NCBI GenBank assembly: GCA_011389745.1 | Contig: JAABTQ010000035.1 | Location: forward strand, 1-32,287 | Length of the DNA: 32,287 bases | DNA from: Desulfobacteraceae bacterium | GTDB taxonomy: Bacteria > Desulfobacterota > Desulfobacteria > Desulfobacterales > SKZT01 | Direction: 5' to 3' | Part shown: positions 1-8,126 of the stretch, piece after piece | How the letters are laid out: the number at the start of each line of letters is the position of its first letter | Numbering within the stretch: position 1 is the first letter of the stretch | The notes under the pieces: model-generated | Told to the model about the DNA's origin: nothing | The model's input: only the letters and a program-made list of their open reading frames with translations | The model's database searches: none | Program-made: the position numbers and the translations under genes

Positions 1-198
1 ACAAATGCAAGGCATATGCCTGAAAATTTTGAGTTAATAGAAGATGAACCAAATTTAATTTTTGCATGGCTCATCCCGATCTATCCGGAAGAGCAAGCAT
101 TCTGCATGAAATACGGTTGGTCAAATTTTGAGAATCACATGAATACACACTCAAATCCAAGATACTGGGGGGCTTTCGTGTTTGTGAGGGAGCCGTGA
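1..198 (+). CDS. C-terminal fragment of a SUFU-like (suppressor of fused domain) protein, cut by the window edge
   Basis: The frame is open from base 1 to a TGA at 196-198, so this is the 3' end of a gene that starts outside the window. The visible 65 residues contain the pattern 'WLIPIYPEEQAF...GWSNFE', which resembles the C-terminal strand and helix of small bacterial suppressor-of-fused domain proteins (typically 'WL(L/V)PI...E...G...fE'). Bacterial members are often found as immunity-like or accessory proteins; the role here is unknown. The assignment rests on one short motif and could be wrong. Its neighbourhood of toxin-antitoxin and decayed genes fits an accessory island. Confidence 0.45.
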   Translation, partial: TNARHMPENFELIEDEPNLIFAWLIPIYPEEQAFCMKYGWSNFENHMNTHSNPRYWGAFVFVREP

Positions 199-223
199 TT
201 CCATGTGCATGTCTTATTCTGAA

Positions 224-541
224 TCAAGCCGATACAGCCACTTCAATTTTTGACAATTCGTCTTTCATCCTTTGTTCGGCATGCCAAAGATCATATGCTT
301 GCTGCATGCGCAACCAAAGTCCGGGGCCATTACCGGCGAACTTTCCAATCCTGAGCGCCATCTCCGTTGTGATTGGATGGGTACAGGCTAATACACGATG
401 CAACTGCTGTCTTGAAATGCCTAATCTTCGTGCAGCTTCACTCACGGAAAGTCCGAGCGCAGGAAGGATATCTTCACGCAAAATTTCACCGGGATGAATC
501 GGCGGACGATTTAAAGGACGTTTAGTGTAATATTCTACCAT
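224..541 (-). CDS. higA: HigA-family addiction-module antitoxin (HTH)
   Basis: A 105-residue protein with the HigA/VapI signature 'HPGEILREDILPALGLS' followed by an Xre-type helix-turn-helix ('SVSEAARRLGISRQQLHRVL', about residues 32-51) and a C-terminal 'WLRMQQAYDLW' segment; length and order are typical of HigA. Members bind and neutralise the HigB mRNA interferase and repress their own operon. The gene lies 8 bp downstream of the toxin gene on the same strand, in the toxin-first order usual for higBA. A GAGGTAA Shine-Dalgarno (complement of 545-551) overlaps the toxin stop codon, which suggests translational coupling. The gene looks intact. Confidence 0.9.
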   Translation of the reverse strand: MVEYYTKRPLNRPPIHPGEILREDILPALGLSVSEAARRLGISRQQLHRVLACTHPITTEMALRIGKFAGNGPGLWLRMQQAYDLWHAEQRMKDELSKIEVAVSA

Positions 542-549
542 AATTTACC

Positions 550-825
550 TCAATGATACTGTTCAAGATCGACCCGCAAAGCTTCACCCTCTTCCCACTC
601 AAAGGTGATACACCACTGGCCATTGACATGGATACTGTAACGTTTGGGTACTCCATGAAGGCCGTGAAAATTGAATCCAGGTACATTCAAATCGGTTAAA
701 ACCTCTGCCTGATCCAAAGCTTCAAGGCGTCTCAGGCAACGTGATTGCAAATCCTGACGTACCCGGCGGGTTCGTCCGTTTTCAAACAATTCACTCAGCC
801 CTTTATGTTTGAAGCTTTTAATCAT
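550..825 (-). CDS. higB: HigB-family mRNA interferase toxin (RelE/ParE superfamily)
   Basis: A 91-residue RelE-fold toxin with the family landmarks: N-terminal 'MIKSFKHKGLSELFENG', a central Leu-rich helix ('CLRRLEALDQA'), 'PGFNFHGLHG', and the C-terminal core 'RYSIHVNGQWCITFEW...VDLEQYH'. HigB proteins cleave mRNA on the ribosome; the terminal YH and the Arg residues are consistent with an active member. Start chosen as the ATG at 825, which gives the canonical family N-terminus. There is almost no 5' leader: the best -10 element ends only 7 bp upstream, so the transcript may be leaderless. First gene of the higBA operon, in toxin-antitoxin order. Confidence 0.88.
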   Translation of the reverse strand: MIKSFKHKGLSELFENGRTRRVRQDLQSRCLRRLEALDQAEVLTDLNVPGFNFHGLHGVPKRYSIHVNGQWCITFEWEEGEALRVDLEQYH

Positions 826-832
826 ATATCAT

Positions 833-860
833 ATAGTAACATATTTTGTTACAGGGTCAA
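833..860 (-). promoter_or_regulatory. higBA promoter with embedded palindromic operator
   Basis: On the minus strand a -35 TTGACC (855-860) and a -10-like TACTAT (833-838) are 16 bp apart just upstream of higB. A perfect 6-bp inverted repeat GTAACA-N5-TGTTAC (836-852) fills the spacer and overlaps the -10. This is the layout expected of a HigA autorepression operator. The elements are seen in the sequence; HigA binding is inferred. Confidence 0.6.
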
Positions 861-1109
861 CGATTTTATATGATCTATATTCAGAATCGGAATTTTGTTC
901 GAATTTTTCGGTTTTACGATGGCAGAAAATTATTATATTTCGTATCCTTTTTTCATCGGAGTTAAACTTTTAGGCTTGTTTCTGCCCGGTATTCGTTCTC
1001 ACTTACTTAGCCGGCATAGGGGGTACGAAGAAGTTTTCAGTGAGAGCAAATTTTAAGCCACTTTTAAACACTATCTACAACTACTTTTTACCGGAAGGAA
1101 GGCTTAAAC

Positions 1110-1641
1110 GTGGAAAAACTGCATTGGGGTCTTGTTCCCCAATGGGCCAAGGATATTTCCACCGGTTATAAAATGATCAACGCCCGTTCAGAACCCATAG
1201 CCACCAAATCCAGTTTCCGGGATGCATTCAAGAAACGAAGGTGCCTGATTCTCACTGATGGCTTTTACGAATGGGCAGGTAAAAAAGGAAATAAGCAACC
1301 CGTTTTTATCACCTTGTCGGATGAGAAGCCTTTCGCGTTCGCTGGATTAAGGGAAACATGGCATGATAAAGACCACCAGGATGCTCTTATCGCTCCTGTA
1401 CCATCATCACACGGGAAGCCGGCACCTCTGCCTGAAATATATTCATGATCGGATGCCGGCTATTTTGCATCCGGAAACATATGAGGCCTGGCTGGACCAA
1501 GAAAAACAAGACGCAAAGGGCTTACAGGAAATCCTGACAGAAAGAACGATTACCGAGTTTAATTTTAGACCGGTATCCAGGCAGGTCAATTCCGTCAAGA
1601 TAAACGATCCATTAAACATCGCAAGCATCCCGCTATCGTGA
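1110..1641 (+). pseudogene. SOS-response-associated peptidase (SRAP/YedK/HMCES-like), degenerate
   Basis: Three reading frames taken in order give a SRAP domain. Frame 1 (from 1110) reads 'WGLVPQWAKD...MINARSEP...FRDAFKKRRCLILTDGFYEW...PFAFAGLRETW'; a second frame at about 1394-1432 gives 'SCTIITREAGTS'; a third from about 1434 gives 'IHDRMPAILHPETYEAWLD...VSRQVNS'. SRAP proteins crosslink abasic sites through the N-terminal Cys2. The equivalents of the conserved Asn (INAR), Glu (FYEW) and His (IHDRMP) are present, but the MCGR N-terminus with Cys2 is absent: the frame is closed by TAA at 1065-1067 and no MCGR is visible upstream. With at least two frameshifts and a lost catalytic end, it is a dead gene. 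Confidence 0.8.
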
Positions 1642-1768
1642 ACTAACTGATTTTGTTCCCGTGTGTGTTTCGCAGTTTACAGGTAAATCCCAAAAATTTG
1701 AGAAAATCATTGATACAGTTCATGAAATCTTTGAGCTTGTCTGACGGTTCCTGGTCGGTCTGTAGCCC

Positions 1769-2079
1769 TCAAGATGAAAACATCACAACCGATCTTGTCG
1801 GAAATTTTTGATAAGGCAGCTTTTCCGGCATCATCCCAGTCAATCTCTCAGTTTTTGGATCACTCCTGCCATAGAACTTTTCAAATTCATTTATACCTAA
1901 AACCTCCGTCAGTTCTATCTGCGCCTGTTCAAAATTGCACTTTTTCCGAAGCATGATCAGGTTATAAATATCACACTCGGCATTACAGGCTCCAAAACAG
2001 TGAAATCGGACATCTCCTTTTTCCTTTACATAGACCTGAAACTGTCTTTGGTATCATTGTGGAAGGGACAAGGCAGCAT
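1769..2079 (-). pseudogene. CHC2 zinc-finger (DnaG-primase-type) remnant, frameshifted
   Basis: Read on the minus strand from an ATG at 2079, the first frame gives 'MLPCPFHNDTKDSF'. After a one-base shift at about 2036-2043 the next frame continues 'QVYVKEKGDVRFHCFGACNAECDIYNLIM...FEQAQIELTEVLG' to a TGA at 1769-1771. Together these match the CHC2 zinc ribbon of primases (CPFH...SF.V......HCFGC...D...). The last Cys sits in FGAC rather than the usual FGC, an extra residue. No TOPRIM or helicase part follows in either frame. It looks like a relic of a phage or mobile-element primase. The recognition is by motif only. Confidence 0.55.
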
Positions 2080-2179
2080 AATTGAATTTAATGGGAATAT
2101 TTTGGAAATCTATGCTTGAAAAAATACCTTGAATTGATTAAATCTAAATAACAACTTAATTTATTCATGGAGACATTAC

Positions 2180-2929
2180 GTGAAAATAAGTCGGCAAGAA
2201 ATTGTGGTTTCATTTGAAATAGATTTATCTATTGTTCTGACTTGTGGACAAGCCATAAAAAATATCCAAAAAAAATTAGGGGGAAAAATACTATCGATCA
2301 ACACACCTGAAGATGCGCCTCCTTTTACACCAAGAATTATACTAAATTTGAATGATACCATTATGCATCTGGGGTTGGATCGCGTCCACATAATAACCAT
2401 TCCCCCTTCTCATGTGTCGGACGAAATAGAGAAATCTTCAAAATTCACATTTCAACGTGTTAATTCATTGTTATCAGAGCTACGGCCTTCAATTCCGAGA
2501 TATCTCTGGGCAGGGATTATTTCAACAATTGAATTTCCGGAGAAAGGCATGAAAAACACATCAGCCATAGAAGCAACAACTCCTGTCTTTGATAAACTAA
2601 TAAAAATTAATAGAAAAAACAAAGAATTAAGTTCATTTCAGCTTCAATATGGTATTAAGAAAGATCAATATTTTGTGACATATACGATTGGGGGATACGA
2701 CATAAGGAATTTTAAACTTAAACCTCCTAAGCAGCCTGGATTTTACGTGATCAATCCCGCAGAGTATCCTTTAATGGAATGCGGAATAAGAATATTGTTG
2801 GATATCAATAACAAGGCAAACAAACAAAACAACGACCTTATCAATGATATCGAAGAAATCCTGATAGAAAAGAAAAAATTGGTAGATAATATATTAGAAG
2901 ATTTAAATCTGAAGGGGGTTTTACCATGA
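2180..2929 (+). CDS. Unrecognised 249-aa protein, first gene of an AT-rich three-gene cassette
   Basis: I do not recognise this family with confidence. The GTG start at 2180 follows a GGAG at 2169-2172 with suitable spacing. The protein is soluble-looking, with no signal peptide or membrane helix: beta-rich stretches ('PRIILNLNDTIMHLGLDRVHIITIPP', split by turns; 'FQLQYGIKKDQYFVTYTIGGYDI') followed by a helical, Lys/Asn-rich C-terminus (about residues 205-249). 'GIRILLDINNKAN' near residue 200 weakly recalls TIGR04255-type proteins, but I would not assign that. Its stop overlaps the next start (ATGA), implying co-translation. Base composition is clearly more AT-rich than the kinase block, which suggests horizontal transfer. 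Confidence 0.6.
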   Translation: MKISRQEIVVSFEIDLSIVLTCGQAIKNIQKKLGGKILSINTPEDAPPFTPRIILNLNDTIMHLGLDRVHIITIPPSHVSDEIEKSSKFTFQRVNSLLSELRPSIPRYLWAGIISTIEFPEKGMKNTSAIEATTPVFDKLIKINRKNKELSSFQLQYGIKKDQYFVTYTIGGYDIRNFKLKPPKQPGFYVINPAEYPLMECGIRILLDINNKANKQNNDLINDIEEILIEKKKLVDNILEDLNLKGVLP

Positions 2930-3288
2930 GAGGTTGTTACCCGAAGCAAGAAGAATATACCAGCAAGCCAACTAATATCATACCTTACCCCTCTGTCAAC
3001 ACTTCCTCAAGCGCTGATCCAAACCTTGAATCATTAATCTTTGAAGGCCTTTCTAATCCGGAAATAAAAAAACATTTAAAGGGAATTATAGAAGGGGCCA
3101 TAATGGATGCTTACATAAAAACACATATGTCTAAATTTGAAGGCATTGATGATCCCTTCGATGCCATATACATTTCAGAATTAAAGGCCGACGAAGTACA
3201 AAAACAAGATATTGAAAGAATAATGAAATATTCGAAAATCACCGATCTTTCGGATACACTGACTTTTGATGATGAGTGGAACGATTGA
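2926..3288 (+). CDS. Unrecognised 120-aa acidic protein, second gene of the cassette
   Basis: Starts at an ATG overlapping the preceding stop by 4 bp (ATGA), so it is almost certainly translated with it. The protein has a low-complexity Pro/Ser-rich N-terminus (about residues 8-32), a helical middle ('LESLIFEGLSNPEIKKHLKG') and a strongly acidic C-terminal end ('TFDDEWND'). No signal peptide, membrane helix or catalytic motif is visible. Its small size and acidic tail would suit an adaptor or antitoxin-like partner for one of the flanking products, but nothing proves this. The next gene begins inside its last codons. Confidence 0.6.
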   Translation: MRGCYPKQEEYTSKPTNIIPYPSVNTSSSADPNLESLIFEGLSNPEIKKHLKGIIEGAIMDAYIKTHMSKFEGIDDPFDAIYISELKADEVQKQDIERIMKYSKITDLSDTLTFDDEWND

Positions 3289-3849
3289 CATGTTTTTGGC
3301 ATGTGATGAAATTGAAAAACAGAGCCTGCGACAGGGCGATATAGTGAGCCAAATTCATTTGTTTGGAGCTGTTAATATTAACAGCATTCATTATTCATCT
3401 CCTGCCAACCAACCTAATGAATATGCAAGTTGGAGTATACCAAACAGGCCAACATTTGGTGATGCTATGATCGTATCACATAGCTGTGAAATTGCACGGG
3501 AAAACAATGTTAAAGTTACAAGTATCATACTTGCACCGTTACGTGATTTACACAAGGCTACAGCTCGAAACAGAATAGATGAGCTTATTGAAAGTAATCT
3601 TATTGATCTAAACAACCCAGCGGCAAGTTTTTTAAAATATTTTTACCTTCACCGAATCCTGCCCTTGATTATTCTAATGGCGCTGTAGCAGATTTTTCGA
3701 AAATTTTTAGTGTCCGAAAACAAGGCTATGATTTTTTGCTTGAAAAAAAAGTAACCCAATTAACAAAAGAGGCATCATCGAGTATGGCTTTGAAGCTTGC
3801 TTTATATTTTTATCGAAACGGGATAAATTTAAATAAGGCTCTATGTTAA
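3269..3849 (+). pseudogene. Unrecognised protein, third gene of the cassette, interrupted by a -1 frameshift at a T-run
   Basis: The first frame starts at TTG 3266, ATG 3269 or ATG 3272 (a further ATG is at 3290) inside the end of the previous gene and runs to 3688. Coding character clearly continues in the -1 frame to a TAA at 3847-3849 ('PSPNPALDYSNGAVADFSKIFSV', then a Lys-rich helix), giving a conceptual protein of about 193 residues. Visible motifs are 'RQGDIVSQIHLF' near the N-terminus and 'AMIVSHSCEIA' about 45 residues later, the latter resembling an (I/V)xSxxC(D/E) turn seen in some uncharacterised proteins. The crossover region contains T TTT TTA (3628-3634) in the correct phase for -1 slippage, so either a one-base deletion or programmed frameshifting is possible. 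Function unknown. Confidence 0.5.
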
Positions 3850-3930
3850 TTTTGATATAAAATTTTCTTGACCTTTTCATATTTTTCCCCCTCCAAGAAC
3901 TTTTTATTACGCCTATTTTACACTTTTAGC

Positions 3931-6153
3931 ATGACCAATAGGAATGATAAGCATAGCCAGGACCTTATCCAAACCGACCCGGAGATACAAACCGAAAAAT
4001 TGCGTTGTATCACGGAAAATATGCAAGACTTGCAAGACCGTTATACCGAGCTGTACGACTTTGCACCTGTTGGTTATATTTTCATGGACGAACATGGCAT
4101 CATTCTTGAATCGAACCGCACTTTTGCAACCCTTATGGGGACATCCCGGGACTCATTAATCAATAAGACATTGGCACGTTTTATCCTCGGGGAAGACCAG
4201 GATGTTTATCATCTGTTTGAAAAAAAGCTCTCTGAAACAGGCGAAGAATCAGATTGCGAATTGCGTATGAAAACAGCCGACTCCGTTTCATTCTGGGTAT
4301 GCCTGAAAGGAAAACTTTATCGGGACAAAAAGCACGGAAAGCTTGTTCGCCGCATTATGGTGAGTGATATCAATAAGTACAGGCAGACAGAAAAAAAACT
4401 AAAAAAGAGCAATGATAATCTGAGCCGGATATTGGAAAATTCCCCTATTGTCATTTACAGTAAAGATCTTGATGGAAAATATACGATCATCAATAAAAAA
4501 TTTGAGGAGCTTTCCGGATTTAAAAAAGAAGACGTGATTCATAAGACGGATTTTGATTTATTTCCTGAAATTGCAGCTCAATCCGTGGAAAATGACCGAC
4601 ATGTCATTAAAAATGCTTCTCCTTTGGAAACAGAGGAAATAGCTCCGGTACACGGCCGGATGAGAACATTTTTAACTGCCAAGTATCCATTAATGAATTC
4701 AGTGGGGGAGCTTTATGGTGTATGTGGTTTTTCCATAGATATAGAAAAACGAAAACGGACGGAAGAGGCGCTCATTGAAAGTGAAGAGCGGTTCAGAATA
4801 TTTATGGAAAGATTACCGGGGGGAGTATTTGCGCACGACCTCAACGGACGGATTTTGTTGTGCAATGAGATGGCTTGTAAAAACACTGGTTATTCAAAAG
4901 AAGAATTGCTTGACATGTCGATAAGTGACATCGATCAGAACAGCATCAACAGAGATGACCGTACCCTTTTTTGGAACAGTCTGAATACGGGTCAGTGTGC
5001 AACTATTGAATCCACACACATCAGGAAGGATGGTTCGCAATATCCTGCCGAAATCCACATAAGCGCAGTCAGACTGCAGGGAAAGCCGATCATCCTGCCC
5101 ATCGCATTCGATATCACCAAACGGAAGCATGCTGAAACTGTTGCCGAAGAAGCTCACCAGAGATTACTGACAGTTCTCGACAGCATCAACGCCACAGTTC
5201 ACGTATCAGACATGGAGTCCTATGATATTTTATTTGTCAATCAATATGTTCGGGAAAACTTTGGAGATGTTGCAGGTAAAAAATGCTGGAGTGCCTTACA
5301 ATCAGGACAAATCGGTCCCTGTCCCTTTTGTACCAATCAAAAACTGGTCGATGATAGTGGCAATCCAAAAAGAATTTACCGGCGGGAATTGAAGAATATA
5401 AAAACCGGAAGATGGTACGACTCCCAGGATAGAGCTATAAAATGGGTTGATGGCCGTATGGTAAAGCTCGGAATTGGTTTTGATATCACTGATCGCAAGC
5501 GGGCTGAGGAGATGATAAAAATATCCCTGAGTGAAAAGGAGACATTGCTCAAAGAAGTTCACCATCGGGTCAAGAATAATATGCAGGTCATTTCCAGTCT
5601 TTTAAATCTTCAGATCATGAGAAACAAAAATGAGCAGATTAAAAAAGCGTTGATGGATTGCCAGGGGCGCATCAGTTCCATGGCCTCTGCTCATGAAATG
5701 CTGTACGCATCAGACAACCTGTCTCTTATTGATTGTCAGGCGTACATTTCTAAACTGACAAACGATATAATGCGATCTTACGAGACAGATCTGCATCGGG
5801 TTAAACTGACAGTCGATGCCGAAGGTATTACTCTTGGGATTCAACAAGCCTCGTCCCTGGGGTTAATTATTAATGAGCTCTTATCAAATGCTTTAAAATA
5901 TGGATTTCCCGAAAACATGCACGGTCGGATAATGATCCGTTTGAGAATGAGCGAACAAAATATTATGGAATTGGTTTTTAGCGACAACGGTGTCGGGATA
6001 CCACAAGATCTTGACTGGCGAAATACCAAAAGCCTCGGCCTCAATCTTATTGTTCTTTTGACCAAAAATCAGCTTCGCGGAAACGTAACCCTGAATGCAA
6101 GAGAAGGTGCCTGCTTTACCATCAGGTTTAATCGGGAAACAAATCAGACATAA
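3931..6153 (+). CDS. Four-PAS sensor histidine kinase (HisKA_2 family), cytoplasmic
   Basis: Taken from the ATG at 3931 (740 aa); a TTG at 3868 would add 21 hydrophobic residues, and neither start has a good Shine-Dalgarno. Four PAS domains are visible: about residues 38-150, 165-275, 285-400 and 412-525, each ending in an 'I(D/T)xRK' PAC motif. PAS4 carries C452 and 'PCPFC' (C464, C467), a cysteine set that could bind metal or sense redox. The kinase core begins near 539 with '[14 protein letters not shown]' (phospho-acceptor H544 or H545, HisKA_2 type), then N-box '[11 protein letters not shown]' and G-box 'SDNGVGIP'. No membrane helix and no receiver, so it must phosphorylate a separate response regulator that is not in this window. 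Confidence 0.85.
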   Translation: MTNRNDKHSQDLIQTDPEIQTEKLRCITENMQDLQDRYTELYDFAPVGYIFMDEHGIILESNRTFATLMGTSRDSLINKTLARFILGEDQDVYHLFEKKLSETGEESDCELRMKTADSVSFWVCLKGKLYRDKKHGKLVRRIMVSDINKYRQTEKKLKKSNDNLSRILENSPIVIYSKDLDGKYTIINKKFEELSGFKKEDVIHKTDFDLFPEIAAQSVENDRHVIKNASPLETEEIAPVHGRMRTFLTAKYPLMNSVGELYGVCGFSIDIEKRKRTEEALIESEERFRIFMERLPGGVFAHDLNGRILLCNEMACKNTGYSKEELLDMSISDIDQNSINRDDRTLFWNSLNTGQCATIESTHIRKDGSQYPAEIHISAVRLQGKPIILPIAFDITKRKHAETVAEEAHQRLLTVLDSINATVHVSDMESYDILFVNQYVRENFGDVAGKKCWSALQSGQIGPCPFCTNQKLVDDSGNPKRIYRRELKNIKTGRWYDSQDRAIKWVDGRMVKLGIGFDITDRKRAEEMIKISLSEKETLLKEVHHRVKNNMQVISSLLNLQIMRNKNEQIKKALMDCQGRISSMASAHEMLYASDNLSLIDCQAYISKLTNDIMRSYETDLHRVKLTVDAEGITLGIQQASSLGLIINELLSNALKYGFPENMHGRIMIRLRMSEQNIMELVFSDNGVGIPQDLDWRNTKSLGLNLIVLLTKNQLRGNVTLNAREGACFTIRFNRETNQT

Positions 6154-6274
6154 AATTGATGAAATGACCGGGGAGTCACTTTTTCTTATGTTATCATTTC
6201 TATGAGGCCGTTTTAGTTGCAAAGGTCTTAGAATATCGAAACGATCCCCAATCATTTTCAGGAGGCAACCATTT

Positions 6275-6535
6275 GTGAAGAAACGCAAAATCACCCTATC
6301 ATACATTATTTTTTACATTCTTTTTCTTCCCGATACCTACCGATTGATCATTGGTCTTTTGGCTGCGTGGTTTTTTGCACCTTATGTTGTGGAGTCAAGG
6401 CAGATGCCGCGGGAAGGCGGATTTGTGATATGGGTGATGATTGCGACAATCGGATATGCAATGTCGACACGAATTGGAAATATGATATCCGATTGGATAA
6501 AAAATATTATTTTGCCTGTCCGGAAAAATGGTTGA
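6275..6535 (+). CDS. Small two-helix membrane protein, unrecognised
   Basis: An 86-residue protein starting at GTG 6275, chosen because a perfect AGGAGG (6260-6265) lies 9 bp upstream. Two hydrophobic segments are visible, about residues 9-37 and 50-66, separated by a short polar loop with 'ESRQMPREGG', and the chain ends in basic residues (KNIILPVRKNG). It stands alone between the PAS kinase upstream and the convergent REC-PAS kinase, whose stop is 8 bp away. No family is recognised; the strong ribosome-binding site is the best argument that it is real. Confidence 0.6.
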   Translation: MKKRKITLSYIIFYILFLPDTYRLIIGLLAAWFFAPYVVESRQMPREGGFVIWVMIATIGYAMSTRIGNMISDWIKNIILPVRKNG

Positions 6536-6543
6536 TGCGGATT

Positions 6544-8091
6544 TTACCAGACAGCTGTAATTTGGGTTCCTGCACCTGGTTTTGAATCTACAAAAAAAGA
6601 ACCACCGGAAACTTCCGTACGTTTTTTCATACTGGACAAACCTATTCCGATATTTTGACTTTTTATTACTGAAACATTTTCTGTTTCAAATCCGATACCG
6701 TTATCACGAATTGCCAACTGAATATGTCCTTCGTCTTTTTTTATGGAAATATGAACACTATCGGCACGGCTGTGCTTGGCAATATTATTGAAAGCCTCCT
6801 GAACAAGCCTGTAAATAATAATTTTTAAACGTTTTTCGATGTCCTGCTCAAAAAGATCAATTCTGGTTTTAACGCAAAGGTCAGGGTTACACTTTTCAAA
6901 GTCTTCACAAAGCCATTGGAGGGTTTTGAGGATTCCCACCTGATCGAGCATGGCGGGCCAGAGGCCGGAGCAGATATGCCGCACTTCATGGATAGCCTTC
7001 TGGACTGAGGGAATCAAAGCAGCTATAGATTTAGAAACCTCTTCAGATTCTTGCCCTGAAAGACTGTTTAAACAGTATTCCAGACTCATTTTGGCAAAAG
7101 TCAGGCTTTGTCCGACACTGTCATGAAGTTCACGGGAAATTCGCTCCCGTTCTTCCTCCTGAATCATCAACAGCCGTTCTGAAAGCAGCTGAAGTTCGGC
7201 TTCGGATTTTTCAAGGGCATTGACGGCTTTTTTTCGTATTTTTATTTCACGGTTTAGCAATTCAATTGCCGCCAATAGTTCGGAAGTACGATCATCCACG
7301 CGCTTTTCAAGCTCCTGGTGGGCATCCCTGAGGGCATTTTCCGCATTCTTACGTTCGGTAATATCCTCCAGGGAACCTTCATAATAAAAAAAACCCTGTT
7401 CAATATCGTGAATTTTTCGGATGTTGATTCTCATCCAGACAGTTTCGCCGTCCCAGCGGCGCATCCGCATTTCAACTCCATGGACAATCCCATCACAATG
7501 AATGATATCCTGCCATTTTTGTCGATCCACGGAATCAACATAAAGATTTTCAGCGCTATTTTCCAATAATGAAGGCTTGTCCGGGTATCCGAGAATTTTG
7601 ACCAGTGCTGTGTTGGCATCCAGAATCTTTCCGGTTGGAGTCGTACGAAAAATACCGACAGGAACCCCCTCAAACAGGTTTCTGTATTTTTGTTCATTCT
7701 CTTTGAGCATTTTTTCCATCTGATGCCGGTAAAAAGCCATTTCAATGTTTGTATGAAGCATCCTTGCATCAAATGGTTTTAAAATATAACCGAACGGTTC
7801 GGTTTTTTTTGCACGGCTTAGAGTTTCTTCATCAGCATAAGCAGTGAGATAAATTACCGGAATATCAAATTGTTCCCTGATCATTTCAGCAGCTTCGATG
7901 CCATCCATTTTCCCGGAAAGCCGAATATCCATAAGCACCAGGTTGGGTTGGGTGCTCTTTACGGTATTGATCGCCTCAATACCCGATGAAACACTGCCTA
8001 CAACTTCATATCCCAATTCTTTCAGTCTCTCCATCAATTCCATGGCAATGATGGTATCATCTTCCACAATGAGAATTCTAACCGGTTTCAT
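6544..8091 (-). CDS. REC-PAS-HisKA_3 hybrid histidine kinase (NarX/DegS-type core)
   Basis: A 515-residue soluble protein. An N-terminal receiver (1-120) has the acidic pair E10/D11/D12, phospho-acceptor D55, T83 and K105. A PAS domain follows (about 135-250, ending 'EDITERKNA'), then a coiled coil (250-312) and a HisKA_3 dimerisation domain with 'ERERISRELHDSVGQSL' (H323). The ATPase has 'EAFNNIAKHSRA' and 'IRDNGIGF'. HisKA_3 kinases normally phosphorylate LuxR/NarL-type regulators; none is present here. The start has a GGAG 8 bp upstream. It lies 35 bp downstream of the 886-aa kinase on the same strand, so the two are probably co-transcribed, and the receiver could accept phosphate from that neighbour. 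Confidence 0.88.
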   Translation of the reverse strand: MKPVRILIVEDDTIIAMELMERLKELGYEVVGSVSSGIEAINTVKSTQPNLVLMDIRLSGKMDGIEAAEMIREQFDIPVIYLTAYADEETLSRAKKTEPFGYILKPFDARMLHTNIEMAFYRHQMEKMLKENEQKYRNLFEGVPVGIFRTTPTGKILDANTALVKILGYPDKPSLLENSAENLYVDSVDRQKWQDIIHCDGIVHGVEMRMRRWDGETVWMRINIRKIHDIEQGFFYYEGSLEDITERKNAENALRDAHQELEKRVDDRTSELLAAIELLNREIKIRKKAVNALEKSEAELQLLSERLLMIQEEERERISRELHDSVGQSLTFAKMSLEYCLNSLSGQESEEVSKSIAALIPSVQKAIHEVRHICSGLWPAMLDQVGILKTLQWLCEDFEKCNPDLCVKTRIDLFEQDIEKRLKIIIYRLVQEAFNNIAKHSRADSVHISIKKDEGHIQLAIRDNGIGFETENVSVIKSQNIGIGLSSMKKRTEVSGGSFFVDSKPGAGTQITAVW

Positions 8092-8126
8092 GAGGATTTC
8101 TCCAAGAATCAGTAATTAAAATTCGA

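Noticed and set aside
919-1056. 45-codon plus-strand frame (MAENYYISYPFF...) between higB and the SRAP remnant
   Set aside because: No ribosome-binding site, no recognisable motif, short; the 861-1090 stretch shows nothing else I can support.
1616-1743. Plus-strand open frame reading RYRELTDFVPVCVSQFTGKSQKFEKIIDTV before a TGA
   Set aside because: It looks protein-like, but it has no start codon, overlaps the SRAP end, and the minus strand is also open here; it may be a relic of another gene but cannot be assigned.
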